Assembly (NCBI GenBank): GCA_030278895.1
Contig: JARXKK010000013.1
Location: 1 to 35,914 of the forward strand
Reading direction: 5' to 3'
Source of the DNA: Acidobacteriota bacterium
GTDB taxonomy: Bacteria > Acidobacteriota > Thermoanaerobaculia > UBA5066
Length of the DNA stretch: 35,914 nucleotides
Position 1 is the first letter of the stretch, and each line of letters starts with the position of its first letter. The notes under the pieces were generated by a model that saw only the letters and a program-made list of their open reading frames with translations, was not told where the DNA came from and searched no databases. A program made the translations under genes and the position numbers. Below, piece by piece: positions 1 through 7,709 of this stretch.

Positions 1-1164
1 GACGTCGCGGCCGACTACGCGGCGAACGCGGAGACCTACCGCAAGGGCGAGGAAGCGCACGTGCGCCACATCCTCTACAAGGCCGATGCGGCGAACGACG
101 CCGCCCAGAAGTCGAGGGCGGAGGCCGCGGTGCGAAAGCTCAAGGGCGGCGCGGACTTCGCGGCGCTCGCGAAGGCCGAGTCGGACGACGCCGGCTCGAA
201 GGCGAACGGCGGCGACCTCGGCGCGTTTCCCCGCGGCCGCATGGTGAAGGAGTTCGACGAGGCCGCCTTCGCCGCGAAGGAGAAGGACATCGTCGGCCCG
301 GTCAAGAGCTCGTTCGGATACCACGTCATCCAGGTCCTCGAGAGGACCGGCGAGAGGGTCCAGCCGCTCTTCGAGGTCTCGGCGGGGATCCGGGCGCGGC
401 TGCAGGACGAGCGCGCGAAGGACGAGGCCAAGCGCCTCGCGGCGAGCCTCGGCGAGAAGGTCGCGAAGATGGGCAAGCCCTCCGACGACGACCTGCGCAA
501 GCTCGCGGGGTCGGGCGTGACGTTCAACGAAACCGAGTTCCTCTCGCGCACCGACGCGCCTCAGGGCATCGGGTTCAACCCGCAGTTCAGCGAAAAGCTG
601 TTCTCCCTCAAGGAGGGCGAGGCCGCGCAGGCGGCGGTCTCGACGTCGCGCGGCGAGGCGATCGTCAAGCTCGTCGAGATCAAGAAGCCCGGATTGCCGG
701 CCTTCGCCGAGGTGAAGCCGCGCGTCGTTCTCGACATCCAGAAGAAGAGGCAGGACGAGGCGACGCTCGCGGCGCTCCGGCAGGCGATGTCCGCCGATGC
801 CACCCTCGAAGGGATCGCGAAGAAGCTCAACCTCAAGATCGAATCGCCCGACGCGTTCTCGATGGGCGGCCCGATTCCCGGTCTCGGCTCGCCGAAGGCC
901 GTGCTGGACGCGGTGTTCTCGGCCAAGCCGGGGGAGCGGAAGGGGCCGATCGCCGTTGCCGAGCGCGGCGCGGTCGTGATGCGCATCGACAGCGTGACGC
1001 CGTTCGACCCGGCGGCCTTCGAGAAGGAAAAGGACGTCGTGCGCGAAGGCCTCCGCGGCAAGAGGTCGAACCAGCTGCTGCAGGCGCTCGTCCAGAAGAA
1101 GCGTTCCGACCTGAAGATCGAGTTCAACCGCGAGCTCCTGGCGCGGATGGGCGGCAAGGCCTAG
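1..1164 (+). CDS. Parvulin-type peptidyl-prolyl cis-trans isomerase (PpiD/SurA-like), 5' truncated by window edge
   Basis: The reading frame is open from base 1, so only the last 387 residues are visible and the true start lies upstream. Visible residues 21 to about 117 look like a parvulin rotamase domain: it opens with VRHILYK, contains GGDLGAF, and closes with [12 protein letters not shown]. The preceding [20 protein letters not shown] stretch resembles the linker before the parvulin domain in PpiD proteins. A charged, Lys/Glu-rich C-terminal region of about 260 residues follows and resembles the helical chaperone part of PpiD. The family assists folding of exported proteins at the outer face of the inner membrane. 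Any N-terminal membrane anchor is outside the window. ruvA follows after 14 bases on the same strand, so the two are probably co-transcribed. PpiD versus SurA cannot be settled without the N-terminus. Confidence 0.85.
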   Translation, partial: DVAADYAANAETYRKGEEAHVRHILYKADAANDAAQKSRAEAAVRKLKGGADFAALAKAESDDAGSKANGGDLGAFPRGRMVKEFDEAAFAAKEKDIVGPVKSSFGYHVIQVLERTGERVQPLFEVSAGIRARLQDERAKDEAKRLAASLGEKVAKMGKPSDDDLRKLAGSGVTFNETEFLSRTDAPQGIGFNPQFSEKLFSLKEGEAAQAAVSTSRGEAIVKLVEIKKPGLPAFAEVKPRVVLDIQKKRQDEATLAALRQAMSADATLEGIAKKLNLKIESPDAFSMGGPIPGLGSPKAVLDAVFSAKPGERKGPIAVAERGAVVMRIDSVTPFDPAAFEKEKDVVREGLRGKRSNQLLQALVQKKRSDLKIEFNRELLARMGGKA

Positions 1165-1178
1165 GAAGACGCCGCCCC

Positions 1179-1772
1179 GTGATCGCCCGCCTCTCGGGGA
1201 CCGTCGTCGAGCTCCGGACGGACCGGCTCGTCCTCGACGTTCACGGCGTGGGCTACGACCTCGCGATTCCGCTCGGCACGTTCTCGGCGCTTCCGCCCGC
1301 CGGCGAGAAGGCCTCGGTTTACGTGCACATGCACGTCCGCGAGGACGCGCTCTCCCTCTTCGGCTTCGCGACGACGCAGGAGAAGTACGTCTTCGAGCGC
1401 CTGATTTCCGTCTCGGGCGTCGGGCCGAAGGTCGCGCTCACCGTGCTCTCCGGGCTCCCGCTGCCGGATCTCGTCCGCGCCATCGCGACGCAGAACGCGC
1501 GCCTCCTCGCGACGATCCCGGGCATCGGCAAGAAGCTGGCCGAGCGCCTCGGCCTCGAGCTGAAGGAGAAGCTCTCGGGCCTCGGCGCGGCAGCGGGCGT
1601 TTCGGGAGCGGCGGGCAAGGCCTCGGCCGTCGACGACGCGATCGGCGCGCTCGAGAACCTCGGCTACAAGCTGGCGCAGGCCGAGCAGGCCGTGGAGAAG
1701 GCCGTCCGCGACGTCGGCGCCGACGACCTGAACAAGATTCTCCAGGCCGCCCTGAAATCCATGGCGCGATAG
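1179..1772 (+). CDS. ruvA: Holliday junction branch migration protein RuvA
   Basis: This 197-residue protein has the usual RuvA length and starts at GTG with the typical MIARLSGTVVEL opening. The N-terminal OB-fold is followed by two helix-hairpin-helix motifs, SVSGVGPKVALTVLSG and ATIPGIGKKLAERLGLEL, which bind the backbone of the four-way junction. The C-terminal domain III (AIGALENLGYKLAQAEQAV to the end) is the part that contacts RuvB in the family. RuvA tetramers hold the Holliday junction while the RuvB rings drive branch migration. ruvB lies downstream on the same strand, but the two are separated by about 715 bases holding a minus-strand toxin-antitoxin-like pair, so they are not a tight operon here. 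ruvC is not in the window. Confidence 0.97.
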   Translation: MIARLSGTVVELRTDRLVLDVHGVGYDLAIPLGTFSALPPAGEKASVYVHMHVREDALSLFGFATTQEKYVFERLISVSGVGPKVALTVLSGLPLPDLVRAIATQNARLLATIPGIGKKLAERLGLELKEKLSGLGAAAGVSGAAGKASAVDDAIGALENLGYKLAQAEQAVEKAVRDVGADDLNKILQAALKSMAR

Positions 1773-1804
1773 AGGCGAACATCCGGGCGAGGATTCGGAG
1801 CGGG

Positions 1805-2119
1805 TCAGCGCCGGTAGGCTGAGTCGTGATCGGGATGCAGTGAGAGAAAGCGAAGGAAATGACCGTCTCGAAATGCGAGGGCGCGGACCTTCTGACTCAG
1901 GCGCAGCGAATAGACGCCCGCACCGTTGGGGGCCCTGAAATGCTTGATCGCCTCCCACTGGAAGCCGGTGTGCCGGTATATCGCCGCCCAGTCCAGCTCG
2001 CACAGCCGGCGCAGGGACGCGACAACCTGCCTCAATTCAGCGGCCTCGAGGCCGAAGAAGACGGCCTGAAACTCGGGGCTGTTGAGGTCGAGCCGAACTC
2101 GACTAGCGTCGGCGGTCAC
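1805..2119 (-). CDS. RelE/ParE-superfamily-like toxin candidate
   Basis: This 104-residue protein starts at GTG (2119). The start lies inside the end of the upstream gene, a 17-base overlap that suggests translational coupling. The C-terminal half, YSLRLSQKVRALAFRDG followed by HFLRFLSLHPDHDSAY, resembles the beta-sheet core of RelE/ParE-like toxins (basic RxxxR..AFR strand, then a terminal hydrophobic strand and His/Asp tail). The N-terminal half is helical and begins with a conserved-looking LNSPEF. RelE-like members usually cleave ribosome-bound mRNA and ParE-like members poison gyrase; which applies cannot be read from the sequence. The upstream partner looks like an AbrB-type antitoxin. 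Function is inferred from fold-like similarity and gene arrangement, so I call it a candidate. Confidence 0.7.
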   Translation of the reverse strand: MTADASRVRLDLNSPEFQAVFFGLEAAELRQVVASLRRLCELDWAAIYRHTGFQWEAIKHFRAPNGAGVYSLRLSQKVRALAFRDGHFLRFLSLHPDHDSAYRR

Positions 2120-2402
2120 GCACCCGGCTCACGGCCTTGGAGCTTTGTGCGACAAGAGCGTCGACGTCGGTCTCGGCCGGCGTGGTTGCCGCGGCCCAGG
2201 CGAGACCGCGCTTGATCCGCGAACGATGCGGCTCTTCTGTGGTCCACAGCTGACTCTCCGGGATGACGGCGACGGCCGTCAGGACGATCACGCCGTCGCG
2301 GCGGTGTTCGACCCTCAGAGCTTTCCCGGCATAGTTCTTCCCGAGCGAAATCTGACCGCTCTTCCCGACGACCTTGATGTTTGCTCCCCGTACCTGCGGC
2401 AT
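2103..2402 (-). CDS. AbrB/MazE-like antitoxin candidate
   Basis: This 99-residue protein starts at ATG 2402, preceded by a good AGGAAGG ribosome site about 7 bases upstream. The first 50 residues (IKVVGKSGQISLGKNYAGKAL, then VEHRRDGVIVLTAVAVIP) have the look of a swapped-hairpin AbrB DNA-binding domain: a G-x-I-x-L/I-GK core followed by a strand carrying the effect residues. The tail to residue 99 is less ordered and ends in basic RVRDRRR, and could be the toxin-neutralising part. It lies directly upstream of the RelE-like gene and overlaps it by 17 bases, the usual antitoxin-first order. Such antitoxins usually repress their own promoter, and a 7-bp direct repeat lies just upstream (2420-2434). 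The pair is antisense to, and sits between, ruvA and ruvB. Confidence 0.7.
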   Translation of the reverse strand: MPQVRGANIKVVGKSGQISLGKNYAGKALRVEHRRDGVIVLTAVAVIPESQLWTTEEPHRSRIKRGLAWAAATTPAETDVDALVAQSSKAVSRVRDRRR

Positions 2403-2419
2403 GGCCGTTCCTTCCTGCC

Positions 2420-2434
2420 ATCATGCTATCATGC
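2420..2434. repeat. Two ATCATGC direct repeats, possible antitoxin operator
   Basis: ATCATGC occurs at 2420-2426 and again at 2428-2434, separated by one T. The repeats lie 18 to 32 bases upstream of the antitoxin start, inside the 86-bp gap before ruvB. They are more AT-rich than their surroundings. AbrB-type antitoxins commonly bind repeats at their own promoter, so an operator is plausible, but a chance repeat is not excluded. Confidence 0.35.
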
Positions 2435-2488
2435 CTGCTCCTTCGCGCACGAACACCCCGCCGCCTTCTCGTTCCATAATCGAGCCCG

Positions 2489-3508
2489 ATGGACGAACGC
2501 ATTCTCTCGGGCGTGCTGCAGACGGCCGAGGCGGACCCCGAGGTCACGCTTCGCCCGCGCGCGCTCCCGGAGTTCATCGGTCAGCCGAAGCTGAAGGAAA
2601 CGCTCGGCGTCTTCATGCAGGCGGCGCGGCAGCGGCAGGAGCCGCTGGACCACGTCCTCCTTTCGGGCCCGCCCGGTCTCGGCAAGACGACGCTTGCCCA
2701 CATCATCGCGCGCGAGATGGGCGCGCAGATCCGCGTCACGTCCGGTCCCGTCCTCGAGAAGGCAGGCGACCTCGCCGCGATCCTCACGAACCTCGCGCCG
2801 GGCGACGTCCTCTTCGTGGACGAGATCCACCGCATGCCGCCCGCGGTCGAGGAGATCCTCTACCCGGCGATGGAGGACGGAAAGCTCGACCTCGTGATCG
2901 GCACGGGCCCGGGCGCCCGCACGGTCGAGCTCCGGCTTCCCCCGTTCACGCTCGTGGGCGCCACGACGCGCGCCGGCCTGCTGTCGCAGCCGTTCACGGC
3001 GCGCTTCGGCATCACCCACCGGCTCGACTTCTACGACGCCGAGGCGCTCGCGACGATCGTGACACGCTCGTCCGCGATCCTGAGCTGTCCCGTCGAGCCC
3101 GCGGGCGCGCGCGAAATTGCGCGCCGGAGCCGTGGCACGCCGCGCATCGCGAACCGCCTCCTGCGCCGCGTGCGCGACTACGCCGAGGTCGCGGGAGAGA
3201 GCGCGATCACCGAAGCTTCGGCCGAGGTCGCGCTCGACAAGCTCGAGGTGGACCAGCACGGCCTCGACGACATCGACAGGCGCATTCTCACTCTCGTCAT
3301 CGAGCGCTTCGGAGGCGGGCCGGTCGGCCTCTCGGCGCTCGCGCATTCGCTTGGCGAGGACAAGGGCACGATCGAAGAGCTTTACGAACCCTTCCTCCTG
3401 CAGTCGGGGTTCCTCCAGCGGACGCCGAAAGGGCGGGTCGCCTCCGCGCTGGCGTATCGCCATCTCGGGCTCAAGCCGGCCTCGGGCCCGGGAACGCTGT
3501 TTGGCTGA
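2489..3508 (+). CDS. ruvB: Holliday junction branch migration ATPase RuvB
   Basis: This 339-residue protein has standard RuvB length. The Walker A motif GPPGLGKT is at residues 60-67 and the Walker B VDEIHRM has D111/E112. The sensor GATTRAG is near 157-163, and the Arg finger is probably R172 in QPFTARFG. The C-terminal winged helix follows, ending [14 protein letters not shown]. RuvB forms hexameric rings that pump DNA through the RuvA-junction complex. No clear Shine-Dalgarno sequence precedes ATG 2489, although [11 protein letters not shown] is a typical RuvB start. It is the first of three plus-strand genes: the kinase-family gene overlaps its end by eight bases. The gap upstream is occupied by the antisense toxin-antitoxin-like pair, so ruvB probably has its own promoter at about 2403-2488. 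Confidence 0.98.
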   Translation: MDERILSGVLQTAEADPEVTLRPRALPEFIGQPKLKETLGVFMQAARQRQEPLDHVLLSGPPGLGKTTLAHIIAREMGAQIRVTSGPVLEKAGDLAAILTNLAPGDVLFVDEIHRMPPAVEEILYPAMEDGKLDLVIGTGPGARTVELRLPPFTLVGATTRAGLLSQPFTARFGITHRLDFYDAEALATIVTRSSAILSCPVEPAGAREIARRSRGTPRIANRLLRRVRDYAEVAGESAITEASAEVALDKLEVDQHGLDDIDRRILTLVIERFGGGPVGLSALAHSLGEDKGTIEELYEPFLLQSGFLQRTPKGRVASALAYRHLGLKPASGPGTLFG

Positions 3509-4445
3509 AGCGGTCGCGGGTCCCCTGCGGCGCGGCCTCCTCGTCTACAACCCGCAGGCGGGCGGTGCGCGGCGCGTCGACGTCGCGGGCATCGTGGCGC
3601 GCGCGGCGGCCCGCAACCTCGAGCTTCTCGCTCTCCCGACCGAACGCGCGCGTCACGCGACCGAGCTCGTGGCCGCGCGCCTCGGCGATGCGCTCGACCT
3701 CGTGGCGGTGGCGGGCGGCGACGGGACGGTGGGGGAGGTCGCGGAGGCCTTGCTCGGCACGGACGTGCCCATCGCGATTCTTCCCACGGGAACGGCGAAC
3801 GTCGTCGCGCGGGAATACGGGATCGGCCGCACCCTGGCCGAGGCCGAGCGCACGCTGACGTCTCCCGGGAGAAGACCCATCACGGTGTGGCACGCGGCGG
3901 GTCGGACGAGCCTCATCGGCGCCGGCGTCGGCTTCGACGCGCGCGTCATGAAGAACGTCGTCCCCTGGCTCAAGCGCGCGTTCGGGCGGACCGGCATCGG
4001 CTGGACCGCGACGCTCGAGTGGCTGAAATACGAGTTCCCGGAGATCGAGGTGACGGGGATCCGCGCGGACGGCGCCGCCTTCACGGTGAGGGCCACTTTC
4101 GTGCTCGCGGCCAACACGCGCCGCTACGGTGGCGATCCGATCCTTTCCCCCTACGCGGATCCGGAGAACGACCTTCTCGACCTCGTGCTCTTCGCGTCGC
4201 ATTCACGCGGCACTCTCGCGCGCTGGTACGGCCGCCTCTCGCGCGGGAGGGCCGCCCACCTCGACGTCGAGGGCTGCTCGCGCCTCGCCGTGCGGAGCTT
4301 TTCCGCGCGGTCGCTCGCGGGGTACGAGCTGGACGTGCAGGTGGACGGCGACGCCGTCACGACGACGCCCTTCGAGATGGGCGCGGCCGCGGGCCGCGTC
4401 CGCCTCGTCGTCCCGGAAGCGGGCGCTTCGACACGAATAGAATGA
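3501..4445 (+). CDS. Diacylglycerol kinase / sphingosine kinase family (YegS-like) lipid kinase
   Basis: I place the start at TTG 3501, which overlaps the end of ruvB by 8 bases and gives 314 residues, close to the usual 290-320 for the family. VYNPQAGG (15-22) is the N-terminal nucleotide-site strand. [14 protein letters not shown] holds the family-defining GGDGT at 72-76. [13 protein letters not shown] is the conserved P-x-GT-x-N segment. The C-terminal domain is a beta-sandwich with VDGDAV near the end, as in YegS and DgkB. Members phosphorylate diacylglycerol or related lipids from ATP at the inner membrane face; the exact substrate cannot be read here. The gene lies between ruvB and an ankyrin lipoprotein, with only 17 bases to the latter. 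The frame extends much further upstream inside ruvB, but that part is out-of-frame ruvB sequence. Confidence 0.88.
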   Translation: MAEAVAGPLRRGLLVYNPQAGGARRVDVAGIVARAAARNLELLALPTERARHATELVAARLGDALDLVAVAGGDGTVGEVAEALLGTDVPIAILPTGTANVVAREYGIGRTLAEAERTLTSPGRRPITVWHAAGRTSLIGAGVGFDARVMKNVVPWLKRAFGRTGIGWTATLEWLKYEFPEIEVTGIRADGAAFTVRATFVLAANTRRYGGDPILSPYADPENDLLDLVLFASHSRGTLARWYGRLSRGRAAHLDVEGCSRLAVRSFSARSLAGYELDVQVDGDAVTTTPFEMGAAAGRVRLVVPEAGASTRIE

Positions 4446-4462
4446 CCGCTAAAGAGGTGACC

Positions 4463-5101
4463 ATGCGCCGAAACGGACAGATCGTTCTTCCCGTCTGCCT
4501 CTCCGCCGCTCTCCTCTTTTCCGCGTGCGCGTCGACCAGCCCTGCTTCCACGGCGGCCGCCCCCGCGCCGTCGAATCCCGCGCCGCAGAAGGCTCCCGAG
4601 GCGGTTCCCACGAAAGCCGCGGCGGCGCCCATGGATCCGCGCGCTCTCAAGAACGCGGTCGATCGGGGCGACCTCGACCTCGCGAAGAAGCTCATCGCAG
4701 GAGGAGCTGACGTCAACTGGACGGGCGAATATGACCAGACGCTCGTGATGGATGCCGCCTCGCGGAAGAACCCCGACATGCTGCGTATCCTCGTCGGAGC
4801 CGGCGCGAAAGTGAACAAGGCGAACACCTACGGCGTGGCGCCGCTCTCGGCGGCCGCCGAACAGGGGAACCTCGAGAACGTGAAGATCCTCCTGAAGGCA
4901 GGGGCGAAGGTGAATGCCCGCGACTCTGCGGGCAGTACCGCACTCACCGTCGCCGTCCTCCGGGGCTACGTCGAAGAAGTGAAGGTCCTCATCGCCGCCG
5001 GGGCTGACGTGAAGACCGACAAGGATTCCCTCCTGGAGATCGCGAAGCGCGAGAAGCATCCGGAGGTCGCGGCGCTCATCAAGCAGGCCGCGGCGAAGTA
5101 G
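4463..5101 (+). CDS. Ankyrin-repeat lipoprotein
   Basis: The start at ATG 4463 is preceded by AGAGG five bases upstream; an earlier in-frame ATG at 4442 overlaps the previous stop but lacks this site. The 212-residue product begins MRRNG, then a hydrophobic stretch ending LLFSAC, a lipobox with the modified Cys at 22, so it should be a lipid-anchored envelope protein. A low-complexity Ala/Pro/Ser linker follows to about residue 55. About five ankyrin-type repeats then run to the C-terminus, marked by recurring LIAGGADVN, LVGAGAKVN, LLKAGAKVN and LIAAGADVK. Ankyrin domains mediate protein-protein contact; the partner is unknown. It is the last gene of the ruvB group and converges on nadB. A hairpin overlaps its stop codon. 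Confidence 0.88.
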   Translation: MRRNGQIVLPVCLSAALLFSACASTSPASTAAAPAPSNPAPQKAPEAVPTKAAAAPMDPRALKNAVDRGDLDLAKKLIAGGADVNWTGEYDQTLVMDAASRKNPDMLRILVGAGAKVNKANTYGVAPLSAAAEQGNLENVKILLKAGAKVNARDSAGSTALTVAVLRGYVEEVKVLIAAGADVKTDKDSLLEIAKREKHPEVAALIKQAAAK

Positions 5102-5110
5102 CGGTTCGCC
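5092..5110. terminator. Hairpin at convergent ankyrin gene / nadB junction
   Basis: GGCGAA (5092-5097) and TTCGCC (5105-5110) form a perfect 6-bp stem with a 7-base loop that contains the ankyrin gene stop codon (5099-5101). It lies in the 13-base gap between converging genes, so it could help stop transcription from both sides. There is no T-tract, so it is at best a weak or non-canonical terminator. Confidence 0.3.
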
Positions 5111-5114
5111 AGGC

Positions 5115-6716
5115 TCAGCTCTTCCGGTAGTGGCAGCCGCGCGACTCGGGGTTGCGGAAGGCCGCGGTCGCGATGAGGTGCGCGGCGCGGATGCCGTGGG
5201 TCAGGTCGACGATGTCCCTCGAGACCTTCGTCACCTGGTAGAAGCGCAGGATGCGTTTCTCGAGATCCCTGAGGTCGGCCACGGCGCGCGCGAGCCGCGC
5301 CGTCGTGCGCACGATGCCGACGTAGTTCCAGAGCGTGGTGCGGATCGTGGCCCAGTCCTGTTGCAGGAGGGCGGGGTCCTCGTTCTGCGCCTCGCCGGGA
5401 CTCTGCCAGTCGGGAATCGCGCGAAACACGCGCGTGCCGAGCGGCTCGCCCTTCTTGAGCCGCGCCGCGATCGACCGGCCGGCGGCGTCGCCCCAGACGA
5501 GCCCCTCGAGGAGCGACGTCGACGCGAGCCGGTTGGCTCCGTGGACGCCCGTGCACGACACCTCGCCCACGGCGTACAGGCGCCGGATCGTCGTCTTGCC
5601 TTCGAGGTCCGCGAGGACGCCGCCGCAGTGGTAGTGCGCCGCGGGGACGACGGGAATGGGCTCGGTCGCGATGTCGATCCCGAACGTCGCGCACGTGGCG
5701 GCGATCGTCGGGAATCTCTCCCGAATTCCCTGTCCCTCGTGCGCGCGGTAGTGGTGCGCGAGGTCGAGGTAGACGCAGGGCTCGCCCCGCGTGGTCATCT
5801 CCTCGACGATCGCGCGGGTCACGACGTCGCGCGGCGCGAGGTCCTTGAGCTTCGGCTCGTAGCGGCTCATGAACGCCTCGCCCGCGCGGTTCACGAGGAC
5901 CGCGCCCTCGCCGCGCAGCGCTTCCGAGATGAGAAAGCCCTCGGCGTCGGGAACATAGAGCGTCGTCGGGTGGAACTGGACGTACTCGAGGTTCAGCGTG
6001 GCCGCGCCCGCGCGCTCGGCCATCGCGAGACCGCCGCCGATGGCGTGGCGCGTGTTCGTCGTGTGGAGGAAGAGGCGGCCGACGCCGCCGGTCGCGAGGA
6101 CCGTGAAGTCCGCGAGGACGGTGTGGACCTTGCCCTTGCCGTCGAGCACGTACGCCCCGAGACAGGGGTCCTGAAGCGCGTACCGCTGGGCGACGTCCCG
6201 CGACTGGTGGCGGGCCGTGATGAGGTCGATCGCGGTGGCCTCGGTGAAGAGCGTCACGTTCTTCTCGGTGGCCAGGCGGGCGAGAAGCGCCGTCTCGATG
6301 GCTCGACCGGTGGCGTCGGCCGAATGGACGATGCGGGCGACCGAGTGCGCGCCTTCGCGCGTGAAATCCAGCTCGCCGCGGGTCGTGCGCGAGAAGGGGA
6401 CGCCGACCGTGTCGAGGAGGATCTCTTTCACGACCTGGGGGCCGCGGTGGGCGAGGAATTCCACGGCCGCGGGCTGGCACAGGCCGGCGCCGGCGAGGAG
6501 GATGTCCTTCACGAGGGAGCGGGGCGAGTCTCTCTTGCCGAAATAGATGATCCCGCCCTGCGCCCAGGCGGTGTTGCAGTCCTCGGGGTCCTTCGCCTTC
6601 GTGAGGACGAGGACGTTGACGCCGCGCCGTGCGAGCGTGAGGGCGGTCGTCAGGCCCGCGATGCCCGTGCCGAGGACGAGCACGGGCGTATGGAAGCGCG
6701 CCGGGAAGACCTTCAT
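5115..6716 (-). CDS. nadB: L-aspartate oxidase
   Basis: This 533-residue protein has normal NadB length. VLVLGTGIAGLTTALTLARR gives the N-terminal FAD dinucleotide motif (GxGxxG at 16-21). WAQGGIIYF, GGVGRLFLHTTN, EYVQFHPTTLY and GVHGANRLASTSLLEGLVWG are hallmark segments of the NadB/succinate dehydrogenase flavoprotein family. The helical C-terminal domain follows. It oxidises L-aspartate to iminoaspartate, which NadA condenses with dihydroxyacetone phosphate to quinolinate. The start at 6716 overlaps the stop of nadC by four bases (ATGA), so nadC and nadB are translationally coupled with nadC first. nadA is not in the window. The frame stays open far upstream through nadC and beyond, but that sequence is a shadow; MKVFPARFHTPVLVLG is the natural start. 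Confidence 0.97.
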   Translation of the reverse strand: MKVFPARFHTPVLVLGTGIAGLTTALTLARRGVNVLVLTKAKDPEDCNTAWAQGGIIYFGKRDSPRSLVKDILLAGAGLCQPAAVEFLAHRGPQVVKEILLDTVGVPFSRTTRGELDFTREGAHSVARIVHSADATGRAIETALLARLATEKNVTLFTEATAIDLITARHQSRDVAQRYALQDPCLGAYVLDGKGKVHTVLADFTVLATGGVGRLFLHTTNTRHAIGGGLAMAERAGAATLNLEYVQFHPTTLYVPDAEGFLISEALRGEGAVLVNRAGEAFMSRYEPKLKDLAPRDVVTRAIVEEMTTRGEPCVYLDLAHHYRAHEGQGIRERFPTIAATCATFGIDIATEPIPVVPAAHYHCGGVLADLEGKTTIRRLYAVGEVSCTGVHGANRLASTSLLEGLVWGDAAGRSIAARLKKGEPLGTRVFRAIPDWQSPGEAQNEDPALLQQDWATIRTTLWNYVGIVRTTARLARAVADLRDLEKRILRFYQVTKVSRDIVDLTHGIRAAHLIATAAFRNPESRGCHYRKS

Positions 6717-7612
6717 CTTCCTTTTTTCGGATTCACCACGACGTCGAGCGCGATGTCGATCGCGCGCGCCGAGTGTGTGAGGGCGCCGGCCGAGACGAAG
6801 TCGACGCCCGCCTCGGCCGCTGCGCGCGCGGTGGCGGGCGTCATGCGGCCGGAGGCCTCGGTCGTGACCTCGGCGCCCGTCGCCTCGTTGAAGAGCTTCA
6901 CGTCGACGACCGCTTTCGCCATCAGAGCGGCCGTCATGTTGTCGAGCAGGACCCGCTCGGCGCCGGCGTCGAGCGCCTGATGCACCTCGTCGAGGGTGCG
7001 CGCCTCGGCCTCCAGGAGGAGGCCGCGAAGGCGGCGGTTCAGGGCGCGGAAGTCGGCGGCGCGCCGCGTCGCTTCCCACGTCGAGCCCGCGCCGTCGGTG
7101 TGGTTGTCTTTCACGAGGAAGCCGCCCGAGAGTCCGGGGCGGTGATTCGTGCCGCCGCCGCAACGCACCGCGTACCGCTCGAAGGAGCGGAGGCCCGGCG
7201 TCGTCTTCCGCGTGTCGAGAAGGACGGCCGCCGTTCCCTTCAGGGCTTCCACGTACGCACGCGTCAGGGTGGCAATTCCGGTCAGCCGCTGCACGAGGTT
7301 GAGGGCCGTGCGCTCGACGGCCAGAACCGTGATCGCGGGCCCCTCGATCTCGGCCAGAACGGTTCCGGGCTTCACGAGATCCCCGTCCGTGACGAGGAGC
7401 GTGATGCGGGCGGGCGGGGAGAGAAAAGCGAAAAGCCGGGGGAGGAAGGCGGCACCGCAAATCACGGCGCGCTCCCGGCAGACCATCTTCGCCATGACGC
7501 GCGCCGCCGGCCCGAAGACGGCGAGGGACGTGATGTCCTCGCCGTCCTCGGCGAAGGCGCGCGTGAGGAGGTCGTCGAGGTCGGCCGTGAGGGGAGGCTT
7601 CGGCAGCTTCAT
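6713..7612 (-). CDS. nadC: Quinolinate phosphoribosyltransferase (nicotinate-nucleotide pyrophosphorylase, carboxylating)
   Basis: The 299-residue product, starting at MKLPKPPLTADL (7612), matches NadC length. LDTRKTTPGLRSFERYAV and the following CGGGTNHRPGL, then FLVKDNH, form the NadC active-site signature that binds quinolinate and PRPP. LLLEAEARTLDEV, VLLDNM and EASGRMTPATARA follow in the usual order along the barrel. The enzyme converts quinolinate and PRPP to nicotinate mononucleotide, CO2 and pyrophosphate. It is the promoter-proximal gene of the nadC-nadB pair, with a four-base overlap to nadB. Its promoter must lie in the 97-bp divergent gap shared with the S46 peptidase gene. I see no recognisable NadR or NiaR operator there. 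Confidence 0.97.
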   Translation of the reverse strand: MKLPKPPLTADLDDLLTRAFAEDGEDITSLAVFGPAARVMAKMVCRERAVICGAAFLPRLFAFLSPPARITLLVTDGDLVKPGTVLAEIEGPAITVLAVERTALNLVQRLTGIATLTRAYVEALKGTAAVLLDTRKTTPGLRSFERYAVRCGGGTNHRPGLSGGFLVKDNHTDGAGSTWEATRRAADFRALNRRLRGLLLEAEARTLDEVHQALDAGAERVLLDNMTAALMAKAVVDVKLFNEATGAEVTTEASGRMTPATARAAAEAGVDFVSAGALTHSARAIDIALDVVVNPKKGR

Positions 7613-7662
7613 CTGGAGCCCACAGAATACCTGTTCGGAGCATAATCCGGCGTTTGCCCACG

Positions 7663-7684
7663 CGTCCCGAAGGGGCGCGGGACG
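7663..7684 (+). promoter_or_regulatory. Hairpin in the leader of the S46 peptidase gene
   Basis: CGTCCCG (7663-7669) and CGGGACG (7678-7684) form a perfect 7-bp stem with an 8-base loop. The ribosome site GAGGAGG follows at 7698-7704. It sits in the 97-bp divergent region between nadC and the peptidase gene. It could be a leader structure or simply reflect GC-rich sequence. The rest of the gap shows only a lone CATAAT (7641-7646) with no matching -35 box. Confidence 0.3.
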
Positions 7685-7709
7685 TCTCTGGCTTCTCGAG
7701 GAGGAATGC

